This document shows positions 23,666 through 36,456 of a DNA stretch of 64,000 nucleotides, piece after piece. Position numbers and translations under genes: made by a program. Location: positions 22,357,864 to 22,421,863 of the forward strand of contig CM051028.1 of assembly GCA_027627225.1 (NCBI GenBank). Reading direction: 5' to 3'. The notes beneath the pieces were generated by a model. That model did not search any database and had not been told where the DNA came from. It saw only the letters and a program-made list of their open reading frames with translations. The stretch is from Congeria kusceri (lineage: Eukaryota > Mollusca > Bivalvia > Myida > Dreissenidae). Position 1 is the first letter of the stretch; every line of letters begins with the position of its first letter.

Positions 23666-26600
23666 CTATTTATCATACCACGATTTTCTACAAATTGCAC
23701 CAAACAAGCTGATTTTTTTATATTTAAAAAACTAAGAGCAGCGCTCATTTTTCTGAGCCGGCTTTAACACGTTCATGTATATGTAATTTCTAAAAGTTGA
23801 CTTTTTGTAATTTTGTAATGATAAATAAGTTGTTTTCACAACGATTACATAGGTTACACACACCCTCGTTCATATAATATTGGAAATGCACACTGAAATG
23901 GTTTGCAACGATAATTTTATCAGAGAACACACGTCACCGAATTGTCTGGAGACGCCATTTTGGAGTTGTGTATTGAAATTTACATTTTGATCGTGCCATT
24001 ATTGACAATAGCGTGGTCATTTTTTAGAAAATATATTTTAGGCTCAACATAAACTGATTCTGTGTTATGAAATGTATTGCATCTGTTTGGAATTTATTAA
24101 ATAATTGTGTATGGGTGATTTATTGTTCACTTGATGACGTAACAACAAAGTGTGCGTTTATGTAAATATTTAAATAATAACGTTTTTTGTGATGTATGAC
24201 GATTTTATATAATAAACTATATACGTTCTTGGGATTCATTTTTCCTGAGAATGTTCACTTTAAAGTTGATGCCGAGTAATATGCTGTAGATCCAATCATT
24301 TATTGATATAAACGCTACCGTCCTGATATAAAATATATATCAGGCAGCTTTGTATCAGGCCTATTTCAGCATAGTGGTATGACAAAGTAATTGTACTTTT
24401 TTGGCATAATATTGCATAATGTTTAAACACTAGCATTAATAGTATTTTCAAAAGGACATGATGAAAATTCATAAGAACAGTTAAATGTAATTGCGCTTGC
24501 AGTCAGATTTATTTCAGGCAAATATTCGTAAATGCTATAAAACTAAAACAATTAGACCATGAAATATATGCGGTCATGGCTTAAACCATTAATTAAAGCA
24601 TACTAAGTTGTTTTGTGAATAGATGGTAACCTATTTGGTCGGTATGAATTTTACCTAACAATGGACCTATCCTCTACAATCTCGCTTTTCTGTGTACCTA
24701 ACATGGAAATACAGCACCTGTATCGGCTTACATCTATTGACATTGTCTTGAGGTTCACCGTATTAAGATTGTTTAAAGTTGTATACCATAATATAATAGT
24801 CCAATGTACGGTATGTTTTATTCCATTTATTTATCTGTAACATTTGTTGCACTGTCCCTGGATGTCACGGAAATGGCAACTTGAACACCTCTTGCAACAG
24901 TATTAGGGTTATCTATTAATTTGCCTTCTTCCATGGTTTGTGGTCTGAGATGACGTAAATCTAACCTTGTCTTTGCATCTGTGTCACCACTGGTATTCTG
25001 AGACGATTCGTTGTAATCGCTAAATGCCTTGAGGTATGTCTCACTGGTAGAGTTCAATCCACTATCAAACCCACACACAGAATCGATTTCTTTTCTGGTG
25101 GTCTCTTCTGCCAGAGAATCATTGACCATAATCGCTGGATCTGAGCCTTTATCTCCGCTTCCTAAATCGTCTGATTTCCCTTCCACATTAACACGCATAG
25201 ATACTAAATCCTGACCTTCCATATGATTTTCACATTCACCATCAATGTTGCAACTTCTTAAATCTATTTTTTTGTGCATTCAAGTCTTCCTTGCAATCAA
25301 CCAACATCTTCAGTTCGTCAGTCCTTACATAAGAATAATAATGTTCATGCTTTCCATGATCAACATCTAAGTCTAAATTAACACAAGGACTAACTTTAGA
25401 TACATTTTTCGAAGCAACCTTATCGCGAGCACGAAATTGCTTCAGGCTCGAGTGATGATCGTCTTCTGAAAAAACGCAACGCATAGATAAAAAAAAGAGA
25501 ATACCTGGCCTACTTAAAGATGAAACCGATAGAATAATCGGATCTTGCAGAAAATCAAATGCTAAAGATATACTAACAAACGCAAACCTAAACATAAATG
25601 ATAGAGATTACAAAACAACATACAATCACGTTGTAATCTCTAGAAATAGTAATGTGAATATAAATTTACTAAGCCGTTTTGCTATTAAATTAATTTAATA
25701 TTAAGCCGCATTTCCATTAACAAAGAAAAAACTTTAAGCTTTAAAACGTAAATCAAAGTGAATATACTACTACTTAAAGAAAAATACACTGAACGTGTCG
25801 TCTTTGTAAAATTAAAGAATATTAACTATAAGATCAAGCGTGTCATGTTTGTGTGTGTAAATAACTGCAAAGATATATAAACGTCATGTACACTTACCAT
25901 TACGAATTGCAGGTATATTAAGCATAGCAAAAGCCTCCACGTGGTTTCCGGTATTGCTCAAAGCTTGAACAAAGTGATTATACCAGTACGTGTGTGAGTT
26001 TGGCAGATGTTGCAGCAGCAAATCTGCTGCATCAACTCTGCCGTTCATTTCTTCTTGTTATGGCTCGTATTGCATTCGCATCCAAAATTCCTACCCCTTG
26101 CAGATAATCTATCAACTGCAGTGGGTGTACCAACAGTCGAAGGAACGGTGAAAGTGCTTTTATGAAAAATGCCTGATAGTCACCGCTTGACGGATAAGGT
26201 CCTTGTAATAACTTGGCCATGTTCCCATATCCTGATAAAACATGTAATTTAAAAAGCAAAGAGCTACACATGCATCTTTCGAATAAAATATAGCAAGTTT
26301 CCATCAAAATGACAAACATACATGTTATATAGCATTACAGTTTTAGACATCACAATACAAACGCATTACGTTACTTTACAAAACTATTAGTACCGTTGTG
26401 TTGTAGTGCCAGGATAAATCTAGTCCAGTGAGAAAGTTTTCCTGATTCGTGTATCTCGTTTATCGCTATGGATACTGCAGTTCTTGGGTCCCGATTAGAT
26501 ATAGCATCTAGTCGCGAAAAACATTCTAAAATACATAACAACATTTTAATATAATAAATTGGTTTCGGGTAATGAAGGAACAATACACATCCAATTTACA

Positions 26601-27195
26601 TTCAGTTGCTTCCTACTTCCGCTAAACCGTTAGTATCCGAAGCTGATATAATTGAAAGCTGTACATGTGACATTTTGATTGCAGATTGTTGATTGGCTTA
26701 TGAATAGATATAATTTTTAAAAGTCACTTTTAAAACTGTTACATGACTTCAACATGTAAGTCATACAGACAATGACATGCAAATGAAAATATAGACTTTT
26801 GTTTACTGATAACCATTATCGGACGTTTTATGATACATATGAGTATGAGCATCTGTCAGTGTAATGATTTATCATATATAACGCGGTATGTGTCAGCTTG
26901 AAAAATATAGTCAATAGATTGAACATAAAAATTCCAGTTCTGTCAACATAGATTTGACAGCTAAAATCTCCACAAGACATGGCTGCAAAATTGTGGCATT
27001 TTCTTCGTATTTCTTGAGTAAATGACAGCTGTCTTCACTGCATGTACTGTCATCTTCTGGTACCTTAAAAGGTTAAAATCAATCTTTGCAAAAACTGAGG
27101 ATGAAATTTAACGATATTAAAATTCGATATAATATTCGTTTCTTGAAACAATGTGACGCGCGTTGATTGGATAAATGAAAAGTGATTATAACCCC

Positions 27196-27960
27196 ACTTT
27201 TTGAAAAAGTGGGGGCTATATAGTAATCGCGTGTTGATCCGTCCGTACGTCCGTAGGTTGGTATGTCAGTCTATTATTTCTTTTGCGTTCCATAACTTCG
27301 TAATGCCAGGAATTTTTTTTATAACTTCAGATTATTATTCCGCATGACCATACAATGTGTCGCGTACATGACCCATGCGTGTCCGTCAAAGGTCGAGGTC
27401 ACAGTTCAAAGTCAAAGTTTAGATACATGATTTTGTTCGTTTCCGCTCAATAATTTCTTAATGCCTGGAAGTATTTTAATATTACTTCTGATTATTATTT
27501 CCCACGACCAGACGATGCGTCGCGTACATGAATTATACATGTCTGGCAAAGGTCTAGGTCACAATTCAAGGTCAAATATTCGTATCTTGTTTCCGCTCCA
27601 TAACTTTCAATGCCTGGAAGGATTTTAATATTAATTGATATTATTATTCCTCATGACCAAATAATGTGTGACATACGCGACCCATGCTTGTCTATCAATG
27701 GTCAAGGTAACAATTCAAGGTTAAAGGTCAAATATTTTTATTTTGTTTCCACACCACAAATTCTTAATGCCTGGATGGATTTTAATACTACATTGCACTT
27801 TACATTATTATACCACAAAACCCAATTATGTATCGCGTACATGACACCTGTTGGTCTGTCAAAGGTCAAGGTCACAGTTCAAAAATGTCAAAAATCAAAT
27901 ATTTGTTAGAAGCATAATATTTTCTGAAATGGAGGGCTTTTCAAATGAATTTGTAGAAAT
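27196..27960. mobile_element. Dispersed repeat with hairpin start and roughly 150-bp internal units
   Basis: Starts with the short palindrome CACTTTTTGAAAAAGTG. It is followed by four or so diverged units, each carrying a version of TTAATGCCTGGA(A/T)G, ATTATT(A/C)CNCATGACCA, TCGCGTACATGA and AAGGTCAAGGTCACA. Non-coding. It lies in the first intron of the pseudogene if the 28790-28897 exon is real. From 27960 to 28780 nothing recognisable was seen. Confidence 0.75.
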
Positions 27961-28953
27961 TATGGCCATTGTGAGATTGTATGCTTCACATACGAATTAG
28001 GTCTCTAGCTTAAAAGTCAAGGTTCATATAAGAATATATGTTTGTTTCGGGCCATGTATTGTACCTACATAAGGGATTATTTTGTTATTTGGAACATAGT
28101 GCCTACCATCATGAAAGGGTGTGACCCAGACAAGACAACAGGTCTGTTAATTAATGGTAAATTTAAAGGTCTATTATAAGAATAGTTTTTGTAGGAAGCA
28201 AAGGTCTGTCCAACATGAAATGATTTTGAAATAACTTATCAAGGAGATTATCACTTTGAGAAACACAACACGCAATGGCCAGATCTGTAAGTCAATGTCA
28301 CTATCCAAGGTGAAAGGTTAAAATACTTGTCCATATATAATGTACTGTTCATTTTTCATTACAAGCCGATTTGTCCTCCTATGCCGGTCATTTTGTCAGT
28401 CAAAACATTATCCCGTATCAAAGCGCCACAACTACACACCTCATCATCTGTGTCAAAGTGGTATGTGGGGGTATTCATCACCTTTAGTCAACTTTAGTGA
28501 TATCTCTAGTTCAATTACTACGCTTAACAACTGAAGGACAAATAAATCATTTACAACACACAACAAACACAATATATCAATTGAGATTTTTGACAAGGTA
28601 AAGCATTTGTAAGTTTGAAACAATTACATGAGATTCAATAAGGAAGACTAGTGCTAGAATCTGCGGAAAAGTGGAGTGCACATCACTGGATGTCGTGTTA
28701 CTGACTTTATGTCAGACATTTGCAATGAACATGTTTGCTCAACAGTTTATGGACTGCCAAAATTCCGTGCTCCGTATGTCGGCACTTACTGCTAAACTGA
28801 CGTCAGAAGGTTCATCACTGACGTCAGAAGGTTTGGCAAGATCTCCCAAAACATCTCGCTCACCTTCAACTCTCCGAACTTCTGTATCTAGATTCATGGT
28901 GTTTTGCTTCGTAAAGAAAAAGGATAAGGACACATTTCATTTGTGTCCATTGT

Positions 28954-28956
<3 letters not shown>

Positions 28957-28999
<43 letters not shown>
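28957..28999. repeat. (TA)n microsatellite
   Basis: About twenty TA units, ending exactly where the 64-bp inverted repeat of the adjacent element begins. The insertion may therefore have targeted TA-rich DNA. Confidence 0.97.
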
Positions 29000-29002
<3 letters not shown>

Positions 29003-31006
29003 GAGAGAAAGCCATTTTGTTAACTACTATTGTAACTAAAACAATATTGGCCATTCTGCAATCAGGAATCTGACTCCAACAGAAGCAGGAAATACATTTC
29101 GACTTCTGCTTAGAAATCATAGATGGATAGTTACATTAAAAAAGTAATAATTATTATAACCAGATAACTGGCCAAAAAACACTTGCTGCTGCGAATTGAT
29201 GTTACTTCGTGGCATTTACAAACACCGGACTATTTGTGGAACGAATTTTGTTTGTAAATGTGTATGGCAAATCATGTTTGAAATATTGGTACAATTTGAC
29301 ATAAATGTTGCAGTATATATCTAAAAGGTACTGAAAACACTAATCAGGTCCTTCCGATGCAGCAGTAATAGTTGGATCAAAACAGTTAGGAAGAAGGCAG
29401 CACACATCCCAAATTTGGTTTGCAACACCAACAGTTTTTATTGGAAGCTTCTGTTGAAAATATCAAAATTCGCTCTTTCGTCGTGTATGCGGTGTTTCGC
29501 AATGATATGTGTATCTTGAACATAAGCGGCAGAAAATAGCTTTTGTTTTCCAAAAGATGGCGGAATTCCGGCGAAATCCCAATTTAGACTGTTATGTTAC
29601 CTTCCGTTGTTTTAAAGCACTTGTATATTGATGCATTGTCTTCATAACCAGACCCCTTACAATACAGCAATGAAACATCATAACTACCCTGTTATCATAA
29701 CTACAGACTGGACTTGTGTATTTCAACTGTAAATAAACCCACTGAGAGAGTTGCCTTGGGCAGCGTGTTTACCAAGATAAGATCACGTGACTTTCTCTGT
29801 TGATATGGTCTATGCAATGAATAAAAAATGTATGAACAAACAAACATATTTTAAAAGGATATAACCATGCGCATTATTTTAGCCTATTAGCCGATAAGCG
29901 AAAAGCGGGACGCACACACGCTCTCAGTATAGGCTCAGTACTATTATACTATACTATTATACTTCTATAGGTATCGACTAATAAACAGGAAGACCATCCA
30001 ACATAAATATCAGCCCTGGGAATAATTGCGATCACAACAATTTTGTGATGTATTTAATTTGCATGTATGGTACCGCCAACACCACATTTCCCATTCTAAT
30101 TTCACAAACGAGATGACGTACGTTACCAATTTCCAGTCCAAGTAACTAATTATAAGTCATATATATTACAAACACAACTTTACGTACTTTTCTTGTATAT
30201 AAACAAACACAAGGTGGTTTAAAGAAACGCGTATTTTGTAAATAGAAATATGTTCAAAATGTCCTATCAATTTTGTTAACATATGTGCGATAAGACGCAT
30301 TATTAATTCGTTGTCTCTGATGTACAAGTAGCTATAGTATTTAAATTTGCGTCTTTTTACTTCTACTTATGTTCGCGTAAAAGTGAAATTAGTATGAATA
30401 TTTCAATGTCTTAGATTTTTATAAGATTAAGGATTTTATTTATCTACGATATATTTTAATATATTATTGCTAAATCTAAGTGACATTATTTATACTAAAT
30501 TGTGTACGAATGTTATTTTAAGAGTAACGGGGGTGTTTGACCATCTAAAAACAATGGAATATAAATATTGCCAACAATCATTTGACTTGGCCTTTGCTTG
30601 GCTGATGTAAATAGCGATGAAATGGGATCAGTTTGGGAATACATTGTGTCACATTGTTGATACTGGTAACCGTTCTAGTTGCATACATTCTGGTTGGTGC
30701 TGTCGTTTTCATGGAATTGGAAAATGACAATGAAAATAGTTTGAACGGTGGACGTGTAAATGTCGTGGACACATTTCTTTGTATGTCTTTAATATAAATA
30801 TTTGGTGTTTAGTACATTTAACAGAAAATGTTTCAGACACTTTCTTTAAACGGAAAGTAATTGGGCAAATTAATTTAAATTTTTGAATTTTTATAATGTA
30901 TACATAACTTGCTCTTGACAAAATCCATCGATATAAATTCTAATTGCAGAATGGCCAATATTGTTTTAGTTACAATAGTAGTTAACAAAATGGCTTTCTC
31001 TCGACA
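28999..31006. mobile_element. 2-kb segment bounded by a perfect 64-bp inverted repeat
   Basis: 28999-29062 (starting TGTCGAGAGAAAGCCATTTT) and 30943-31006 (its exact reverse complement) are terminal inverted repeats. The left flank is (TA)n and the right flank is GTAAAATAAG; TA is a possible target duplication. No transposase was recognised inside. The segment contains a K2P channel TM1-like exon near 30632-30770, so it has either captured or been inserted around host sequence. Confidence 0.7.
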
Positions 31007-33060
31007 GTAAAATAAGACTTGTAAAATGTGTTTTATTGAAACGTAATGTAGTTTGTCTTTTTCAACAGGCTACGCGTTTTTAAAAAAATGATGCGTATCA
31101 ATGTTGGTCTCTATTTACTTAAAATATCTGTATTTAACACTGATATGACAGATATTATTGTTGACATTAAGTCGTCCGTCACAAATATTCACATCGTCAA
31201 CCTCATTAATATTGTTTTCGGCCGGTTTAAGTACGCGCGGAGCAAATTGTACATGTATATGTATATTTCAATACAGAAATTTTTAAATACATACCCGTTT
31301 TGATTTATCACAGCAAAGTTTAAGTAAGTGTAGATATTAGCAATATGAATATCTGTTTAAGCCGGGCGAATTCGATTGTAATGTGTAGATGGAATTTTCG
31401 TAAAACATTCATAATTAGAGTACATAAAAAGTTCCCATCAAGAGGGTGAGCATGAAACGAACATTGAGTGCATATGTTCTTGTCATTTATGCTAGATGAT
31501 AAGTTTATATGCGGAACATCACGTGTTTATGGCTTCGACTGTTTCATTCGTTGCATTTCTTTAGTATTGACGAATGTTGTTAACGATTTATGTAATGTCC
31601 CTCTGCGGACCAATAGTCCGTAGAGTTTTCATTACCACGTATCAATATTTTCAGAGTATGCTATTTCAGAAAGGCACCAATGTATCTCACGTGATGAGTA
31701 GTTTGAATTCACTCGCGCTGTTGCCTAGTTACAAGGTGCGAATGTTAGAGCACAGCAAAGCTTCACCAAGGCAATGCACTGGGACTTTGTATCGTCCGTC
31801 TTCTTTTGTGTGACAGTGATAACAGTGACAGTGACATTGGTAAGACGTTTCTAAGCATCTAACATAGATGACATAATTTAAATTCAGTTTTTTTATTGTC
31901 ATTCATGAAGCTGGCAAAGCATGGAACTATTCAGTGGCATGAATTTAAGTAAAATACATTGATTTTAATCATGACGCGTGCGGACATGTGAACATGTTTA
32001 AGTGAAAGTGCATTTTTATCAATTCATGACGCGAAGAGATACATGAAATATATTGTCAATGGAGCCATTTATGTGCACGCATAAATAATGTTATTTCCAT
32101 TATTATTTAAAAACAAATTGTAGCTAAAAGATCGCTTCTTTGACACCAGCTTCCCAAGTAGTATTACAATTACAAAAAGGCAATTACATTACGCGTCTTT
32201 ATTGTTTATCAATGTCCTCGTATTTACCATATGATTCATTGTTTTGTTGTTCTGTTCACACAGGCTACGGCAACATAGCGCCCTCTACCACAAGTGTCCA
32301 GATATTCTGCATAGTTTATGCTATTCTTGGCATCCCATTGGTGGCAACGATGCTGGTGGCAATCGGTGAAAAATTAGCAAATCCTTACATAACACTGATC
32401 CACAAACTTTTCTCTCCAAGATGTCAACGAACTGAAAGAATAATGAAAGTAGTGCTCTCTTTTCTTGTTGGACTTATATTGTTTGTTGTTGCACCGGCCC
32501 TAGTGTTTCTTGAAATCGAAGGATGGAACTTTGCGGGGCTACATATTACAGCGTTGGTACGTTAACGACGGTAGGATTCGGGGACTTGGTGCCAGGTATT
32601 GCTTCGTGTTGTCATGGTAGCAGATTTTGCGTTTATAAACCAAGTACTTAAGACTCAAGCATGTACATACGTAACGTATTTGGGCAGACTGATTTTATAA
32701 ACACTGTTAAAAATATACATTTGTACATATTTTGCTGAAATTTTCATCATTTATTTGGTAAAAATAACTTGATACATGACAATATTTCGTGTGCTTCATT
32801 CTCACATAAAATGTATACTCATTTGAAATACGTGATGAGCTTATCTGAAAATACATTTTCTATAACTTGTATAATAGTTTGTGATGATACGTAAGTTCCA
32901 TAAAAAAAATATTAACACTACTTGTTCAAATTTCAGGTGAAAGCAAAGAGATACCCGAAACGTCAAGAATTGCGTACAAGCTTAGCATATCCGTGTGGAT
33001 CTTCGTAGGGTTGTCGTGGTTGTCCACGAAATTAAACGTTCTCTGCAAATTTGATCAGAC
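30632..33060 (+). pseudogene. Two-pore-domain potassium channel (K2P), decayed exons
   Basis: Colinear pieces. TM1 lies at about 30632-30745 (LLILVTVLVAYILVGAVVFM then ELENDNE). The first pore helix lies at 31733-31839 (HWDFVSSVFFCVTVI). The exon from 32262 holds the first selectivity filter TGYGN, TM2 (IFCIVYAILGIPLVATMLVA), TM3 and the second pore, ending near 32596 (TTVGFGDLVPG). TM4 lies at about 32937-33020 (LSISVWIFVGLSWLST). K2P subunits carry background K+ current, with two pores per subunit in dimers. Signs of decay: a frame change at the G4 run near 32536, just before pore helix 2; an apparent 9-nt insertion before the first filter (near 31820-31832); and a splice phase mismatch between 31839 and 32262. 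The intron splitting the first GYG is in the place known for many K2P genes. The G4 indel could be an assembly error. Confidence 0.72.
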
Positions 33061-33099
33061 TCGGGCTAACCGTATAGACCACGATGTGGACAGCCATAT

Positions 33100-35750
33100 T
33101 TATCATCATCAATATGATATCAACGAAGTTAGATAGTACATATACAGATAGATATAGGAATATAATTCATAATCAAAGAACAATGAAAACAGGGCATAGG
33201 CAAAAGGGACAGTTGTATGTATCTCCATCATCTCTTATGTATCTTCATCATAATGATATCCACGAAGTAAGTACCAGCATCTTATTGGCAAATAATTTAT
33301 ACACAAAGAAACATTGGTAACAAGGCAATACAACTAAAGTGATCTTCCCACAGGTAGCTATATAAAGCGTAGCGTATTTAAGAATGTGATTTTAATCATA
33401 ACAGTCATAAGCAAATGAACAGTCATAGGTATCCTCGTCATAATAATATCAACCAATCCCGATAGCATTTCGCACTCAAAGAAACGTTGGCAACGATGAA
33501 CAAGCAATCTGACAGTGAAAATTAATCAACATTACACTGATATCAAACAAGCCAGATACACCATTAGCACATGATATGTCGCAAGACAAAATATTGTGTG
33601 TCTGTTGTCTTTCGACTATTAACACGTTGGTTTTATAAATGTTTCATGGTTGAAAAGAAATGATTGAGGTTGATGGAATTATGAATACAAAAATGAAAAT
33701 ACAAAAAAAAAACGTTGACGCATCAGGTACATTAGCGTTTTATATACCAGTATGTTTTAGTTCTTACAGTATTGCATGGTATAACTAAATGTTTTCATTT
33801 TGGACTGTTGACCTACTTTTCTTCAACGCGTTCGACTTAATTATTAAGCATGGAAAAGTTGGCTTCATCAAAACAATGGTGTTTTGGTCGAATGCATGTC
33901 TTGGTTAACCAAGTGCAGTAAATCAGTTGTCGAATCTTCGCGGTTTGCATGGATCAAAATGTAAAAAAGCTATAACAAGATTCCGTATAATTGGTGTATA
34001 TCTGATTTAATATGTCGCCCAACCCCTGCTGAGTGGCAATTATTGTTTTATGGTCAAATAATCTGTCAGTGGCCAATTTTGTAAGAGAGGATTCTGATTT
34101 CAGAGTGTAGACGTTATCTAGGAAAATCTTGATCTTACTTTAATTGCAAGAAATCAGTTTCGTCATGCGCGTGACTATATAGCATGACATACTTCATGCG
34201 CTTAAACATAACATGACATACAATTGTTAAATTATTTTTAAATGCACAATGAAAATGAATGAAATTGAAGTTTGTATATAAATAAAAATTCATTTAGCAT
34301 TGGTTTATTGAAAAAAAAAACACTCATTAATTTTAAAAATAATTTAAATAATGCAATAATAAAATATAAAGACAATTCAAAAAGTTATTCTACTTTCTAT
34401 GTTTTTTTTTTACATTCTGCATGTACAATTAATTTAGTTATTATTACAAATTGTTTACTAATGTATATCTTTCACCTGTGTAAAATACTAGTACGTATTG
34501 GTTATTTATTTTGAAATAGTCAAATCTTCTACAAAATCCAATCACAAATGGAATTCCCAGTTGTTTGGCCACAACTCGTTACGATGTTGATTATAATCCT
34601 CAAAAATGCATTCCATTTGATTACAATGCGTATAATCAAAACTAGAACTAGTCAAGATGTGACTGCATATATTCCAATCAAACTGCTATAGAACTAATTA
34701 TGGGGTAATTCATGGCTTTTCAGCTTTCGTGTTTTATTCAATCATTTCAATGCGGATAGTCTTCTTGCATTATGAGGACATCATGGCCATGCCGAGTGCT
34801 GTTTTGATGATGTAAGTTCCTGGGTTATTGGCTACATTTGTGGCGTCATAGCTTTTTTAGGAACAACTCGGATGTGTTCCTGGTTTGTAACTTTACGTTC
34901 GTCTTCCAAACGTGACGTACGTTTATATACAGTGACGCGACGTTAATTGGCCTAACTATATTCAGGGATTATTTAATTAAAAATTCGACTTAGAAAACAA
35001 ATATATGCTTAATATTTAACATACATTACAAGCGACAATGCTAACATTCTGTTAAATGCTTTTACTATGTTGGTGTTTGGTCACCCATATCAACATAAAA
35101 AACAGTATATAGTCGGAGGATGTCACCAACTATTGAAAGAAGTTCAAAAGGAACACGTTCATAGTTCGGCCATGTATTCTCTTAAGCAGAAGTATGGATT
35201 TTCCATTATGGGTTCAGTATTTTTATACACAAAATAATTGAACATACAATCCAATCCATTTAAGGATACATGTAATGCTCATGCGTAAAGCCAAATGATG
35301 CAATCCATAGCCGACACGAACTTGGAGGTGAACAAACGAATGACATCACGCGAATATTTGGCAACTTACAAACTTTGCTGACGGTAATCGTTATCGCTCT
35401 TATCAATCATAGTTTTCTTGTCTCAAAATTAATACGATATGCCTTAGACTTTACAATGTAGAAACCAAAAACAATTTGAATTATTTAATGAACGATTTAT
35501 TTCATAAAAAAAGATAAATAAATTTAGAAGAATATTGTGTGGCGCCTTGGATAGAAACTGTGGCATTTTAGTATATGTGTTCACGTATGTTATCCACTGC
35601 TCCCCGGATGACTTACGTGTATGTTAACAACATGACATTGAAAATTCGGGAAAAAAGATAAAGCAAGTATTGTTTGATTCATTATAAGACGAACACGATG
35701 GTGTCTGTGCTAAGTTGTCAGTGGTTTTGATTTTGGTGCAAAGCACAGAC
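33100..35750. other. Intergenic, no gene recognised
   Basis: AT-rich sequence with only short chance frames. A palindromic ACTAG-containing patch near 34630-34660 and scattered A/T runs were seen, but no domain, RNA gene or clear transposon end. Confidence 0.4.
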
Positions 35751-35752
35751 TG

Positions 35753-36230
35753 TGACCATGCTACAGAGTCCAAATACAAAGGTGTTATTGCAAATGAAAA
35801 CTATAAATGCCCAGACGTGACCATGCTACAGGCCCCAAATTCAAACGTGTTATTGCAAGTGAAAACTTTAAGTCTAGACGTGACCATGCTACAGGGCCCA
35901 ATTCATATGTGTTATTGCAAGTGAAAACTATAAATGCCCAGACGAGTCCATGCTACAGGCCCCAAATGCATATGTGTTATTGCAAGTGAAAACTTTAAAT
36001 GCCCAGGCGTGACCATGCTACAGGGTCCAAATACAAAAGTGTTATTGCAAGTAAAACCTTTATATGCCCAGGCGTGACCATGCTACAGGGTCCAAATACA
36101 AAGGTGTTATTGCAAGTGAAAACTATCAATGCCCAGACGTGACCATGCTACAGGGCCCAAATACAAAGGTTTAATTGCAAGTGAAAACTTAAAATGCCCA
36201 GGCGTAATCGTGCTGCAGGGCCTAAATGCA
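35753..36230. repeat. Satellite-like tandem array, about 61-bp unit, eight copies
   Basis: Each unit reads approximately GTGACCATGCTACAGGGCCC, then AAATACAAAGGTG, TTATTGCAAGTGAAAACT and AATGCCCAGAC. Copies start near 35753, 35816, 35878, 35941, 36007, 36072, 36135 and 36200. Short frames through it (CYCK repeats) are artefacts. It abuts the Mutator-like duplication. Confidence 0.93.
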
Positions 36231-36456
36231 AACATATGAGAAAATCTGTAGCTTGACTTATTTGTTTCAGATTTATTTGTTGAAGGCCTCCTTATGCTTA
36301 CATCAACATTCATTTTAATGCTGGAAAGTATCATAATCCAAGACTTTAAAAGGGTTGTAGCTCCAAATGGGTGTTATAGTGAAGGCATTTTGATTAATGA
36401 TGACTTTGTTTGCCCATCATTGTCTTCGTCACTGGGCAATGTTCTGTTCTGGGCAC

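Larger units (their letters stand above)
21149..28897 (-). pseudogene. Double-CARD paralogue (copy A), decayed
   Basis: Exons align in order with the intact gene at 42599-48355. A candidate first exon is 28897-28790 (ATG, donor GTAAGT, phase 0). CARD1 first half lies at 27063-26925 (KKYEENATILQPCLVEILAV), CARD1 second half at 26525-26394, and CARD2 at 26231-25898. The acidic exon runs from 25465 to about 24827, a Pro-rich exon lies near 23197-23112, the coiled-coil exon at 22941-22616, and the last exon at 21435-21149. Lesions: the donor after CARD1 first half is altered near 26924 (any GT there joins to a stop); CARD2 shifts frame near 26043; an A7 run near 25265 shifts frame; the coil exon shifts frame near 22714. 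The phase-1 splice sites are otherwise retained and the 132-nt exon is the same length as in the intact copy, so loss looks recent. Two of the indels are in A-rich runs, so assembly error cannot be excluded. Confidence 0.78.

Noticed and set aside
12116..28897. A single gene joining the double-CARD exons to the TIR exons of gene 1
   Set aside because: The last double-CARD exon has its own stop at 21149 and TIR gene 1 has a start Met after an in-frame stop, so two genes fit better. A read-through fusion is only a possibility.
35715..35989. Frames with repeated CYCK endings
   Set aside because: Translation of the 61-bp tandem array.
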